Shown here piece by piece: positions 16,502-25,450 of a DNA stretch of 36,556 nt (positions are counted from its first letter, which is position 1; every line of letters begins with the position of its first letter). The position numbers and the translations under genes are program-made. This stretch comes from Denitrovibrio sp. (GTDB lineage: Bacteria > Chrysiogenota > Deferribacteres > Deferribacterales > Geovibrionaceae), in contig PKTM01000005.1 of the NCBI GenBank assembly GCA_002869145.1, forward strand, positions 328 through 36,883. The letters are read 5' to 3'. Below the pieces are notes generated by a model, which saw only the letters and a list, made by a program, of their open reading frames with translations, was not told the DNA's origin and ran no database searches.

Positions 16502-19500
16502 TGAGTGACAATCAGGAAAAAAGAAACTTAGCCGAAAAGATAGCCTCGGCCTTCATAACTTCAAAAATAACCCCTCTTCTGGTTATAGCCACGCTTTTCA
16601 TAGGTATGGTCTCAATAGTATTGACACCAAAAGAGGAAGAGCCCCAGATAATTGTCCCTATGGTAGACATATTTGTTCCATATCCCGGTGCGACATCAGG
16701 AGATGTGGAAAAATCTGTCACAGAGCCTTTGGAACAGATAATCTGGGAGATACCCGGTGTTGAGTATGTCTACAGCACAGCCATGAACGACATGGGCATG
16801 GTTATTGTGCGCTTTAAAGTAGGCGAAGATGAAATTGACTCCATATCAAAACTGAAAGACAAGATAGACTTCAACATACAGCGCCTCCCCTACGGCGTTG
16901 AAAAACCAATTATACAATCAAGATCCATCTCAGATGTGCCTCAGGTGGCATTCACATTCTGGTCGAAAAATCACAGTTCATATCAACTGAGAAGGATAGC
17001 CACAGAGGTTGAAAAACGCCTCAAAGAGACTGAAGACATTTCAAAAACAAATATTATAGGCGGCTACAAAAGAGTTATCCGCATAGAACCAAATATAGAA
17101 AAACTACGTGCATACAACCTAGACCTTTTCCTTCTTATGAAAGCAGTAGAGAGTTCGAACATATCTCTGAACACAGGCGAAATAACAAAATCAAATAGAG
17201 TTTACTACGTCTCTGCTGGAGTATTTTACCACGACACAGAAAGCGTTAGATCTATGGTTGTGGGCGCACACCATGGCAAGGCTGTTTATCTGAAAGATGT
17301 GGCAGAAATCTATGACGGACCTGAAGTGCCTGATGACTATGTTCTTATGGGTTTCAGCAACGACGAATCTCTTGAAAAATATCAGGCAGTAACACTATCC
17401 ATTTCCAAAAGGAAAGGGAGTGATTCTGTTGTGGTAGCGGACGCTCTTATGGAGAAGATGAACTCTCTGAAAGGATATGTCATACCAGAAGATATAAATG
17501 TAACCGTAACCAGAAACTACGGGGAAACAGCATATACCAAAGTAATGCTTCTGATAGAACATCTTGTCGGTGCTATCATCGCTGTTATGCTTGTTATGGG
17601 TCTCAGCATGGGCTGGCGTGCCGGTGCTGTTGTTTTTGTGGCACTGCCTGTAACATTTGCGCTTACGCTTTTTGTCTACTACATGTTCGACTACACTCTC
17701 AACAGAGTAACGCTTTTCGCACTCATCTTTGTGGCGGGGCTTGTTGTGGACGATGCCATCATTGTGGTGGAAAACATGGAGCGGCACTTCAAGATGGGCG
17801 CCAAGAACCTTAAAGAGAAGGCAATCAGAGCAGTTGGGGAAGTGGGCAGCCCCACCATACTTGCTACCATTACAGTTATAGTGGCCATATACCCTATGGC
17901 TTTTGTCCGCGGGCTTATGGGACCATACATGAAGCCAATGCCTATAGGTGCTTCTCTTGCCATGATATTCTCCCTTTTTGTGGCACTGATGATAACTCCG
18001 TGGCTCTCTTTCAAGCTGCTGGCCCGTCATGCTGAAAAGCACTCCAAAGAAGAGGTGGACGAGGAAGTCTACATTAAGCAGACTAAACTTTATAAGATAT
18101 ATAATACTCTTTTCGGAGCACTTATAGACAACTGGAAAAAAAGGTTTGCAGTAATTGCGCTTCTTCTTGTTATGTTCTTCGGAGCATTCCTTTTTATCCC
18201 TACCAAGCTTGTTGTTATGAAGATGCTCCCCTTTGACAACAAAAACGAGATACAGATAATTATAGACACCCCTGAGGGGACACCCCTTGAAAGAACAACT
18301 TTTGTAGCCGGCGAAGTGGGCAAATATCTTGCAACCCTCGAAGAAGTGGATAATTACCAGATATACTCCGGTACATCAGCCCCTTATAATTTCAACGGAC
18401 TCGTGCGCCATTATTTTCTGAGAGAAGGTCACAATGTGGCAGATGTTCAGGTAAATCTGGTGGATAAAACACTCAGAGACAAGGACAGCCATGCGCTTTC
18501 CAAAATGATGCGGGGACCAATACAAAAGATCGGCACAAAACTTGTGGCAAACATAAAAATTGCAGAAGTTCCGCCTGGACCTCCGGTTCTTGCTACTATT
18601 GTAGCGGAAATCTATGGCCCTGATGAAAAATCAAGAAGCGAAGTAGCGTCTCAGGTAATGGATATTTTCAACGAAACAGAAGGTGTTGTGGATGTTGACA
18701 CATACGAAGAGGCGAACATGGTTCAGCTTGACCTGGATGTGGACAAACAGAAAGCTGCAGTTATGGGTGTTTCATCAGAGATGATATCAAAGACTCTGTA
18801 CATGGCACTACAGGGCATGAAAGCGGGCATTCTGCACACGTCAGAAGACCGGGAATCGGTGGATATAATAATAAAACTTCCGGAAAGCAGAAGGAACATG
18901 ATAGACGCTCTGTCTGATATACACCTTATCTCGAAAAACGGGCACCCTGTCAGCCTCGGCGAACTGGTTGTCTTAAAAGAGAAGATTAAAGATAAATCCA
19001 TTTATCATAAAAACATGAAACCTGTGACCTACATCACTGCCGATGTCTCCGGTAAGGCGGAAAGCCCTGTCTACCGTATTTTGGAGATGAAAGATAAAAT
19101 AGCAGAACTGAGCTGGCAGGGTGTCCCTGTGAAACAGCACTGGATAGATGCACCCACTAACTACGATACACCTAGCATCAAATGGGATGGTGAGTGGCAG
19201 ATAACATACGAGGTTTTTCGTGACCTTGGTCTCGCCTTTGCTGCTGTTCTTGTGCTTATGTATTTTGTGCTTGTGGGGTGGTTCAGGTCTTTCATAACAC
19301 CGCTTATGATGATGGTTCCTATCCCGCTCTCGCTTCTGGGAATCATTCCGGGGCATTTTATATTTGGCAAATTTTTCACCGCCACCAGTATGATAGGTTT
19401 CATAGCACTTGCAGGGATTATGGTTCGAAACGCTGTGCTTCTTATAGACTTCATAGAGCAGGGGCTGGCTAAAGGCAAACCTCTCAGAGACGCAGTGATA

Positions 19501-19722
19501 GAATCAGGCGCAATAAGAACAAGACCGATCCTGCTGACTACAGTGTCAGTTATTGCAGGAGCCCTGTTTATGCTTCCGGATCCGATATTTGCCGGACTGG
19601 GCGTGTCACTTATAACAGGCGCTTTAGTTTCAACAATACTCACTCTGCTAATCATACCGCTTATGTACTACTTTCATCATAAGTTCTGGGATGGCAGACT
19701 TAAAAAAGGAGAACAGATATGA
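16501..19722 (+). CDS. RND-family efflux pump, inner-membrane permease
   Basis: A proton-driven trimeric exporter of the AcrB/MexB superfamily, 1073 residues, a normal length. The layout is standard: TM1 (about 20-42), a porter loop with PGATSGDVEKSVTEPLEQ, a TM2-6 block with the TM4 acid pair in GLVVDDAIIVVENMERHF, a second loop, and a TM8-12 block with LAGIMVRNAVLLIDF. Substrate is not predictable; HAE-type drugs or other amphiphiles are more likely than heavy metals, since no CusA methionine set was evident. It overlaps the fusion-protein gene by one base and the next gene by four. Confidence 0.93.
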   Translation: MSDNQEKRNLAEKIASAFITSKITPLLVIATLFIGMVSIVLTPKEEEPQIIVPMVDIFVPYPGATSGDVEKSVTEPLEQIIWEIPGVEYVYSTAMNDMGMVIVRFKVGEDEIDSISKLKDKIDFNIQRLPYGVEKPIIQSRSISDVPQVAFTFWSKNHSSYQLRRIATEVEKRLKETEDISKTNIIGGYKRVIRIEPNIEKLRAYNLDLFLLMKAVESSNISLNTGEITKSNRVYYVSAGVFYHDTESVRSMVVGAHHGKAVYLKDVAEIYDGPEVPDDYVLMGFSNDESLEKYQAVTLSISKRKGSDSVVVADALMEKMNSLKGYVIPEDINVTVTRNYGETAYTKVMLLIEHLVGAIIAVMLVMGLSMGWRAGAVVFVALPVTFALTLFVYYMFDYTLNRVTLFALIFVAGLVVDDAIIVVENMERHFKMGAKNLKEKAIRAVGEVGSPTILATITVIVAIYPMAFVRGLMGPYMKPMPIGASLAMIFSLFVALMITPWLSFKLLARHAEKHSKEEVDEEVYIKQTKLYKIYNTLFGALIDNWKKRFAVIALLLVMFFGAFLFIPTKLVVMKMLPFDNKNEIQIIIDTPEGTPLERTTFVAGEVGKYLATLEEVDNYQIYSGTSAPYNFNGLVRHYFLREGHNVADVQVNLVDKTLRDKDSHALSKMMRGPIQKIGTKLVANIKIAEVPPGPPVLATIVAEIYGPDEKSRSEVASQVMDIFNETEGVVDVDTYEEANMVQLDLDVDKQKAAVMGVSSEMISKTLYMALQGMKAGILHTSEDRESVDIIIKLPESRRNMIDALSDIHLISKNGHPVSLGELVVLKEKIKDKSIYHKNMKPVTYITADVSGKAESPVYRILEMKDKIAELSWQGVPVKQHWIDAPTNYDTPSIKWDGEWQITYEVFRDLGLAFAAVLVLMYFVLVGWFRSFITPLMMMVPIPLSLLGIIPGHFIFGKFFTATSMIGFIALAGIMVRNAVLLIDFIEQGLAKGKPLRDAVIESGAIRTRPILLTTVSVIAGALFMLPDPIFAGLGVSLITGALVSTILTLLIIPLMYYFHHKFWDGRLKKGEQI

Positions 19723-19910
19723 GCATTAAAGATATTTTAAGACTGGTTCCGGGGATATTAATACTTTTCAGTGTAGCAATGGGTGTTTATGTCAACATGT
19801 GGTGGCTTGCACTGGCTGTTTTTGTTGGGCTGAACCTTATTCAGTCATCACTCACCAAATGGTGTCTGCTGGAAGATATACTCCGAAAAATGGGCATCAG
19901 AGAACAATAA
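19719..19910 (+). CDS. DUF2892 small membrane protein (YgaP-type membrane domain)
   Basis: A 63-residue inner-membrane protein with two transmembrane helices (RLVPGILILFSVAMGVYV and WWLALAVFVGLNLIQSSL) followed by TKWCLLEDILRKMGI, as in the membrane part of YgaP. YgaP itself has an added rhodanese domain, missing here. The start overlaps the pump stop (ATGA), so it is almost certainly made together with the pump and may be an accessory subunit. Function unknown. Confidence 0.85.
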   Translation: MSIKDILRLVPGILILFSVAMGVYVNMWWLALAVFVGLNLIQSSLTKWCLLEDILRKMGIREQ

Positions 19911-19930
19911 GTAACACTTATAAATTTTAA

Positions 19931-19983
19931 TGAGCGCGGCGAAAGATTTGTTTTTAAGATTATACGCTGCGCTCAAAATGACA
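19931..19983. repeat. Palindromic repeat of the TGAGCGCAGCG type
   Basis: TGAGCGCGGCG (19931-19941) and CGCTGCGCTCA (19965-19975) form an 11-pair stem with one G-U pair. The arms go on matching weakly into the loop. Read from the right, the element is GTCATTTTGAGCGCAGCG, like the dispersed GTCATTCTGAGCG(C/A)AGCG family known from many bacterial genomes. It lies after the efflux operon and has no T-run. Whether it is multicopy cannot be seen from one window. Confidence 0.55.
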
Positions 19984-20041
19984 AAACCTTCTTATATAAA
20001 ATGATATAGCACTTAAAACCTTTCTGGGTTATTATAAGTCC

Positions 20042-21070
20042 ATGAGTGTGTTCAAGCTTGACATAAACTATAAAAACATAGCCGTCCTTACACTATGCGC
20101 CTTTGTTCTTTTAATGCTTTATAAGGTGCAGACTATCATATCCGTTTTTGCGGTATCGTTTTTTATCGCCTACCTCCTTGACCCTGTTATAGACAGGATG
20201 GAGAAAGCAAAGATACCAAGAGCACTGGGCATCCTTATACTTATGGTTGTTTTAATAATTGTAATAGGTCTTTTTCTGCTTGCTATAATCCCTCAGCTAT
20301 ACACAGAGATGCAGTATCTCACAAAAGCACTCCCCAAAGCCGTCATCTCTCTGGCGGGCACAGCAGAGACTTTTGCAGAAAGGCTTGGTTTTGACACATC
20401 CATAGCTAACCTGAAACAACAGCTTGCACCGAAAGCGGGGGAGATAACCAGCAGAGCACTAGGAGCAATTAGTGAAATTGTAGCCTCTGCAACATCAGCA
20501 CTCTCCAACCTCATAAGCTTCGCAGTTATCCCGATACTTGTATTTTATTTTCTTAAGGATTTTGACAGGCTTAATACAAAGGTTTTTGACCTTATTGATA
20601 AAAGAACCGAAAAAGACTACAAAAAATATTTTATAGAGTTTGACAAGATTCTCTCTAGCTATTTCAGAGGCATGTTCATAGTTGCAGGATGCCTTGCTGT
20701 TTTATATACCACTGTGCTTCTGGTCTCTGGAGTAAAACCTGCCATACTTATAGGGCTTATTGCCGGTATACTGAGCATTGTCCCCTATCTAGGATTCATA
20801 GTCGGTTTCGGAACATCTATGATACTCGCTATAGTTCAGTTTCAGGATTTTCTGCACCCTTTTATGATAATAGCCGGTTTTTCCATTGCTCAGGCTATCG
20901 AAAGCAACATAATAACCCCGAAGGTTGTTGGAGGCACTCTGGGACTTCACCCCACTGCTGTCATTTTTGCTCTGCTCGCCGGCGGGACTCTTTTTGGCAT
21001 AGGCGGGATGATACTTGCACTCCCCATAGCTGCATTTGCTAAAATAGTGATAAGGGAAAAACTGCTGTGA
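20042..21070 (+). CDS. AI-2E-family transporter (PerM-like)
   Basis: A multi-pass inner-membrane permease of 342 residues. It starts with paired helices (IAVLTLCAFVLLMLYKVQT and SVFAVSFFIAYLLDPVIDRM), the usual YDPVIDR-like motif of the family, has a central soluble stretch, and ends with the conserved helical block PYLGFIVGFGTSMILA...ESNIITPKVVGGTLGLHP. Members have been linked to autoinducer-2 export or ion antiport; the family name is not proof of substrate. No good ribosome site precedes the ATG. It overlaps the ModE-like gene. Confidence 0.87.
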   Translation: MSVFKLDINYKNIAVLTLCAFVLLMLYKVQTIISVFAVSFFIAYLLDPVIDRMEKAKIPRALGILILMVVLIIVIGLFLLAIIPQLYTEMQYLTKALPKAVISLAGTAETFAERLGFDTSIANLKQQLAPKAGEITSRALGAISEIVASATSALSNLISFAVIPILVFYFLKDFDRLNTKVFDLIDKRTEKDYKKYFIEFDKILSSYFRGMFIVAGCLAVLYTTVLLVSGVKPAILIGLIAGILSIVPYLGFIVGFGTSMILAIVQFQDFLHPFMIIAGFSIAQAIESNIITPKVVGGTLGLHPTAVIFALLAGGTLFGIGGMILALPIAAFAKIVIREKLL

Positions 21071-21762
21071 AGATAGACGGCAAACTCTGGATAGATATAA
21101 ACGGACAGGGTACAGCCAGCCACGGAAGGATAAAGTTGCTTGAACTGGTAGGTGAAACAGGCAGTATAAAAAAAGCCGCAGAAACACTAGGCATGAGCTA
21201 CAAAGCTGCGTGGGAAACCATAAACACCCTTAACAGCATATACGGGAAAAATCTCGTAGAGCGCAAGACTGGGGGCCGAGGCGGCGGAGGCACAACTCTC
21301 ACCGAACAAGGCCGTACACTCATAAAAACCTACAATCACTATGCTACCATCCACGAACTGTATCTCACCGATATAACACAGATGAACTGTATCGAAGCTG
21401 TCATAACCAACATAACTGAAGGCTACTCAACAGCCAGAACGCTTAAAGGCGATATCATCACCTGCGTGAGGCTGGACAAAGAGATAAAAGCCGGAGACAG
21501 TGTAAGCCTATTCATAAAGCCGTCTGACATAATACTTATGAAGGGGCGGGATTTTGAGACCAGTGCCAGAAACGTCCTGAAGACAAGTGTAAAATCTATA
21601 ATAGAAAATGACGGTAAAAGCGAAATTATCCTCAAAACAGAAAGAGACGAAACCTTTACTACAAAAATAACTTCAACTTCTGCTGAAAAACTTAAAATTG
21701 TTAAAAATGCAGAAGTATATGCGCTATTCAAAACCACCTCTGTCCTTGCAACACTCAAATAA
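21067..21762 (+). CDS. modE: ModE-like molybdate-responsive regulator
   Basis: A transcription factor that senses molybdate or tungstate. The N-terminal LysR-type helix-turn-helix spans GRIKLLELVGETGSIKKAAE to SYKAAWETINTLN, with the ModE signature KTGGRGGGGTTLTEQG. Two Mop/TOBE domains follow (about 105-160 and 166-230, the second opening SARNVLKTSV). The 231 residues are slightly short of E. coli ModE (262). Start is GTG, overlapping the permease stop (GTGA). No mod transport genes are in the window, so its targets lie elsewhere. Confidence 0.9.
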   Translation: MKIDGKLWIDINGQGTASHGRIKLLELVGETGSIKKAAETLGMSYKAAWETINTLNSIYGKNLVERKTGGRGGGGTTLTEQGRTLIKTYNHYATIHELYLTDITQMNCIEAVITNITEGYSTARTLKGDIITCVRLDKEIKAGDSVSLFIKPSDIILMKGRDFETSARNVLKTSVKSIIENDGKSEIILKTERDETFTTKITSTSAEKLKIVKNAEVYALFKTTSVLATLK

Positions 21763-21787
21763 CAGAGCATTTCAGCTTATTTAACAG

Positions 21788-21793
21788 TATAAT
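21788..21793 (+). promoter_or_regulatory. Possible -10 box of the large lipoprotein gene
   Basis: A perfect TATAAT lies 34 bases before the ATG at 21827, in a 64-bp gap after modE. No good -35 is seen at 16-18 bp, so the promoter would be weak or activator-dependent. GAGGT precedes the ATG. Confidence 0.3.
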
Positions 21794-21826
21794 TAATAGT
21801 CACACATCTTTTTATGCGAGGTCGCC

Positions 21827-24800
21827 ATGAAAAACATCTATATATTTATAGTGATTATCACATCTTTACTTACTTCATCCTGTATGCCTCTTCTGCAAAA
21901 CAGCAGTGAAAAAGATACAACCGTTTTGACAATAAGAAGCCTTACTGCAGCACCGTCATCTGTAGCCTCAGGTACAGATACTGAGATAACACTCACATGG
22001 AGCTACTCAGAGGCTGTTTCTCAAAATGTTGAATGTGTGAATATTGACACCCTTGAAGTGGTAGAAAACGGCGGAGCAGTCACAGTAAATACATCAGATT
22101 CACAAACCATAGGGATAGAGTGCACAGACGATGGCAAAGCGGCGGCAGCTTTCATAGATATACCTAGTGCTGAAGCTCCTGTCATTTCAAAACTGCGGAT
22201 TTTTCCTAACATAATGAATGTAGGCACATCCGGCGAGGCTCATGTCACATGGGAGCTTGCAGGCTCAGAATCAGACTGCACTGTAAATAATGCAGCAGCA
22301 TCAGGCAGAAGTTTTATAACACAGGCTGAAGCGAGCGATTCCTTTGTGCTCAGCTGTACAAACCCAGCAGGAACAGACACGCAGACAATTTCAGTAAACT
22401 CCGCTGTAATGTCAGACGAAGGTGTGACAAAGACAGCACCCGCAGCCGGCGGAACTCTCACTTGGGGACACGTCCAGATGGATATCCCCGCTGATGCTCT
22501 GGATGTTGACACAGAGATTACGCTCAGCGCATCAGACCCATACGAAGGCGCTGACCACCTGATACACTTCCCTATAACTTTTGCTCCTGCAGGACTTCAG
22601 TTCAAAAATCCTGTGACAGTTACAGTCTCTTATGACGACTCACTCTTTCATGAAGATATAAACGAAAGCAGCATCTCCATGGCCTATTTTGACGAAAACG
22701 GCTGGCGAAATGTAATGACCACTGTGGACACAGATTCAGACACCATGACCTTTATGCTAGGTCATTTTTCTACCCTCGCAGCATCATCAAACCCTGATGC
22801 AAACACTCAGCCTTTTAAAACCCGCATAACAGACCTCATAAAAACTGAAGAGGCAATCACAATGTCTCCATACCGTAAATTCAAATACACCGATGACGGA
22901 AATACCAGCTACGACAAATCTGACATTACAGTGCAAAATGAAGTAATAGATATTTTAGACACCACAGCCTGCGATCTGGATGCTGACGGACAGGAAGAAG
23001 CTGTTATGCTGAAACATACCGCAGGCGAAACTGTTCAGATACTTGTTGGAAAAACAGGAACCTCTGGTGCATTTGTGATAACAGATAATTTCTATATGTC
23101 TGAAATAGTTGCTTACGACTGGCAGTATGCAGATATCGCATGCGGTGATGTTGACGGAGGCAATGACGAGGAGCTTATTGTTGCAGTTTCTGACAATGCA
23201 GGCCACTCAAAGCTCTTTGTCTTTTCACTGGAGCCAGTCAACAATTCTGCATCCCACTCCATTGTGAATCTTGAGCTTGATGACAGCATCCTGACCACCA
23301 GAAACATCCGAGGCAGAATAAAGGTGGATGTGGGCAATCTGGACGATGATGACAACCTTGAGATCGCTCTTTTAGGTCTCAAATATCACGATTCCGGACA
23401 TTATTCTGTAAACAGATATGAGCGCTGGACTCCAACTATCATAACATTTGATGACAGTGATGCAGGTTTTGCAAAGACGGCAGAGATCACAAGCTCATCA
23501 AGCAGTGATATACTTGCTACGTCTTTCAAAAAACAGGGCTCTGTTATAGGTACAAGAGGTGTTTACCAGACATTCGACACTTATGATGCTATCAATATAA
23601 TTCTCGGTAATTTTGAAAATGATGATAACGATGAAATAGCCGTTGTGGGATATAACTTTCCTGACAACCAAACCCGAAGCAGCGGAGGATTTTCGTCAAA
23701 TCAATACATATATCTTAATGACCCTGTACATAAAACGGAGGTCTTTGACAGCAGTCCTGATTCTCCATCTATATTTACAGTGAAAAGGAATCTCGACTTC
23801 AGACATGGATCAGGCTTTGTTCATTCCGGCCTGAATGGATATTATCAGGGTAATAACGTCAGGCAAGCACCTTACGATGAATACCCGCTTCGCAAAGGCG
23901 ACTTCAACGGTGATGGTCTGGACGAAATTGTATCTGTAATGGGGCTTTCAGGGTCGAACTCAATGCCTTCTAACGCCAGACGGAATATGGAAATATCTCC
24001 TATGATAATCTCTCCGGTAAATAACAGTCTGACCGCCAGCTTCAGATTCAGAGATGTGTACAACCTGATACAGACCTCAGCTGAAGACAAGACGTATAAT
24101 CTTTACCCGGATGACAGCGATAATTTTACATTCAGCTTCCACACTGCTGATGTGGATAGTGACGGCTTTTCAGAGCTGGTAACACTCTTCGATACTGCAT
24201 ACGGCTATAGTACATCTGTCGACTTAAGCTATTTTCAGGCTGTAAGGAACAGAAACTACAGCTACAGCAGCACTTATTACTACGATTTCACTTATCTGAA
24301 ATATTACGCAATCAAAGACAGCTATTATCAAGCATTAGGTAATTCTGCTCTTGTGGTAGGCGACTTCGATGCTGATAATGTAAAAGTGGCATACACAGGC
24401 GAGCACAGGCTCATCGATATTGATCCTGTTCCGCTTATGATAGTAGCAGCCTCTCCTAACTATCATGACTCAAATGCGCAGACTCTGGGCTCAAGCACTC
24501 TGACCAACAAAACAAGCACATCGAGCACAAATTCGTCCTTCAAATCATACTCGATGTCGCTGGGCTACGGCTTAAAATTTGAAGTGCCGGAGGCATTCTC
24601 CACAGAACTGACAGCAAGCATTCAGACAAGCTCAAAAGCTACTAAAGGAACCACAGTGCTGACAGGCAGCGGAAGCTTTTACCAGACAAATGAAGACGAT
24701 AATGTAGTATATGTGAGTTCGGTGGTTGATTCGTATCTTTACGAAGTACTGGCAAGCCCTAACCTCGAAAATATCACGGTTCAGGATGACGGTAAAAGAT

Positions 24801-25393
24801 ATATGACTATAAACCTGCCGTACGACCACCATAGGTATATGAAAAATTTCAGCAGCTACAATGCAAACAACGGCAATGCGGAAGATATTATCGCGGAAGA
24901 TTTTCTGTTTCACACGGAAGGAGACCCGACAACATATCCAAGCGCAGGACAGATGACTGCACTTATTCCACATTCTAATCTCTGCAGTTCAGATTATCTG
25001 CCGCCTGACTGCTATCTTGTGTCTGAGGAGATGTCCACTCCAGAAGGTAGTAACTCCGCTTTTGGAACTAATCTTACTTTCTCTCAGAGTAATAATTTTG
25101 AAACTAGTTTCGAAGTTGCGCTGGTTCTTAACGGAAGTACTTGCGTAGGTTCTGTGTGTGAGAAATACAGTTCTTCTCAGGGAAACGGCATCAGCTTCTC
25201 TTTTACTGCAAATAAAAATATGGAGGCAACAGGCAGCCTCGGCGCATTATCAGAAGATATCGAGCCGGGAACATCAAGCACTTACTACGACAACAGACAG
25301 TATTTCGCTAATATGTTTCTATATTTTGACAGTTTATCAAACGGAAACCCTATACAGATACTGAATTATTCAGTTAATCCTGCATGGGACTAG
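21827..25393 (+). CDS. Large FG-GAP/VCBS-like repeat lipoprotein, function unknown
   Basis: A 1188-residue exported lipoprotein: signal peptide and lipobox LLTSSC, with Cys at 19. In order: two Ig-like segments with cysteine pairs (about 34-195); a ZU5-like domain (about 205-320, GGTLTWGHVQMDIPADAL); FG-GAP/VCBS-like beta-propeller units with acidic loops near 383, 438, 501, 595, 689 (GDFNGDGLDEIV), 774 (DVDSDGFSELV) and 844; then an unassigned Ser/Thr-rich beta region (about 870-1188) with cysteines in CSSDYLPPDC and CVGSVC. The acidic loops suggest calcium. Likely surface-exposed adhesion or toxin-like; no catalytic motif seen. Probably monocistronic, converging with uvrD. Confidence 0.85.
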   Translation: MKNIYIFIVIITSLLTSSCMPLLQNSSEKDTTVLTIRSLTAAPSSVASGTDTEITLTWSYSEAVSQNVECVNIDTLEVVENGGAVTVNTSDSQTIGIECTDDGKAAAAFIDIPSAEAPVISKLRIFPNIMNVGTSGEAHVTWELAGSESDCTVNNAAASGRSFITQAEASDSFVLSCTNPAGTDTQTISVNSAVMSDEGVTKTAPAAGGTLTWGHVQMDIPADALDVDTEITLSASDPYEGADHLIHFPITFAPAGLQFKNPVTVTVSYDDSLFHEDINESSISMAYFDENGWRNVMTTVDTDSDTMTFMLGHFSTLAASSNPDANTQPFKTRITDLIKTEEAITMSPYRKFKYTDDGNTSYDKSDITVQNEVIDILDTTACDLDADGQEEAVMLKHTAGETVQILVGKTGTSGAFVITDNFYMSEIVAYDWQYADIACGDVDGGNDEELIVAVSDNAGHSKLFVFSLEPVNNSASHSIVNLELDDSILTTRNIRGRIKVDVGNLDDDDNLEIALLGLKYHDSGHYSVNRYERWTPTIITFDDSDAGFAKTAEITSSSSSDILATSFKKQGSVIGTRGVYQTFDTYDAINIILGNFENDDNDEIAVVGYNFPDNQTRSSGGFSSNQYIYLNDPVHKTEVFDSSPDSPSIFTVKRNLDFRHGSGFVHSGLNGYYQGNNVRQAPYDEYPLRKGDFNGDGLDEIVSVMGLSGSNSMPSNARRNMEISPMIISPVNNSLTASFRFRDVYNLIQTSAEDKTYNLYPDDSDNFTFSFHTADVDSDGFSELVTLFDTAYGYSTSVDLSYFQAVRNRNYSYSSTYYYDFTYLKYYAIKDSYYQALGNSALVVGDFDADNVKVAYTGEHRLIDIDPVPLMIVAASPNYHDSNAQTLGSSTLTNKTSTSSTNSSFKSYSMSLGYGLKFEVPEAFSTELTASIQTSSKATKGTTVLTGSGSFYQTNEDDNVVYVSSVVDSYLYEVLASPNLENITVQDDGKRYMTINLPYDHHRYMKNFSSYNANNGNAEDIIAEDFLFHTEGDPTTYPSAGQMTALIPHSNLCSSDYLPPDCYLVSEEMSTPEGSNSAFGTNLTFSQSNNFETSFEVALVLNGSTCVGSVCEKYSSSQGNGISFSFTANKNMEATGSLGALSEDIEPGTSSTYYDNRQYFANMFLYFDSLSNGNPIQILNYSVNPAWD

Positions 25394-25426
25394 AAATTAA
25401 AATAATGATTTTAAAACTCTATGATT

Positions 25427-25442
25427 CCCCTTGAAAAAGGGG
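25427..25442. repeat. CCCCTT/AAGGGG hairpin between convergent genes
   Basis: CCCCTT-GAAA-AAGGGG is a perfect six-pair stem between the lipoprotein and uvrD stop codons, where it could stop transcription from either side. Neither strand has a T-run after the stem. The sequence also resembles dispersed C-rich palindromes seen in other genomes. Confidence 0.4.
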
Positions 25443-25450
25443 GGTTGGGA

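Noticed and set aside
17395-18042. 215-residue open frame on the minus strand opposite the RND pump
   Set aside because: Its His/Lys/Tyr-rich composition is that of an antisense frame of membrane-protein coding DNA; no ribosome site or motif.
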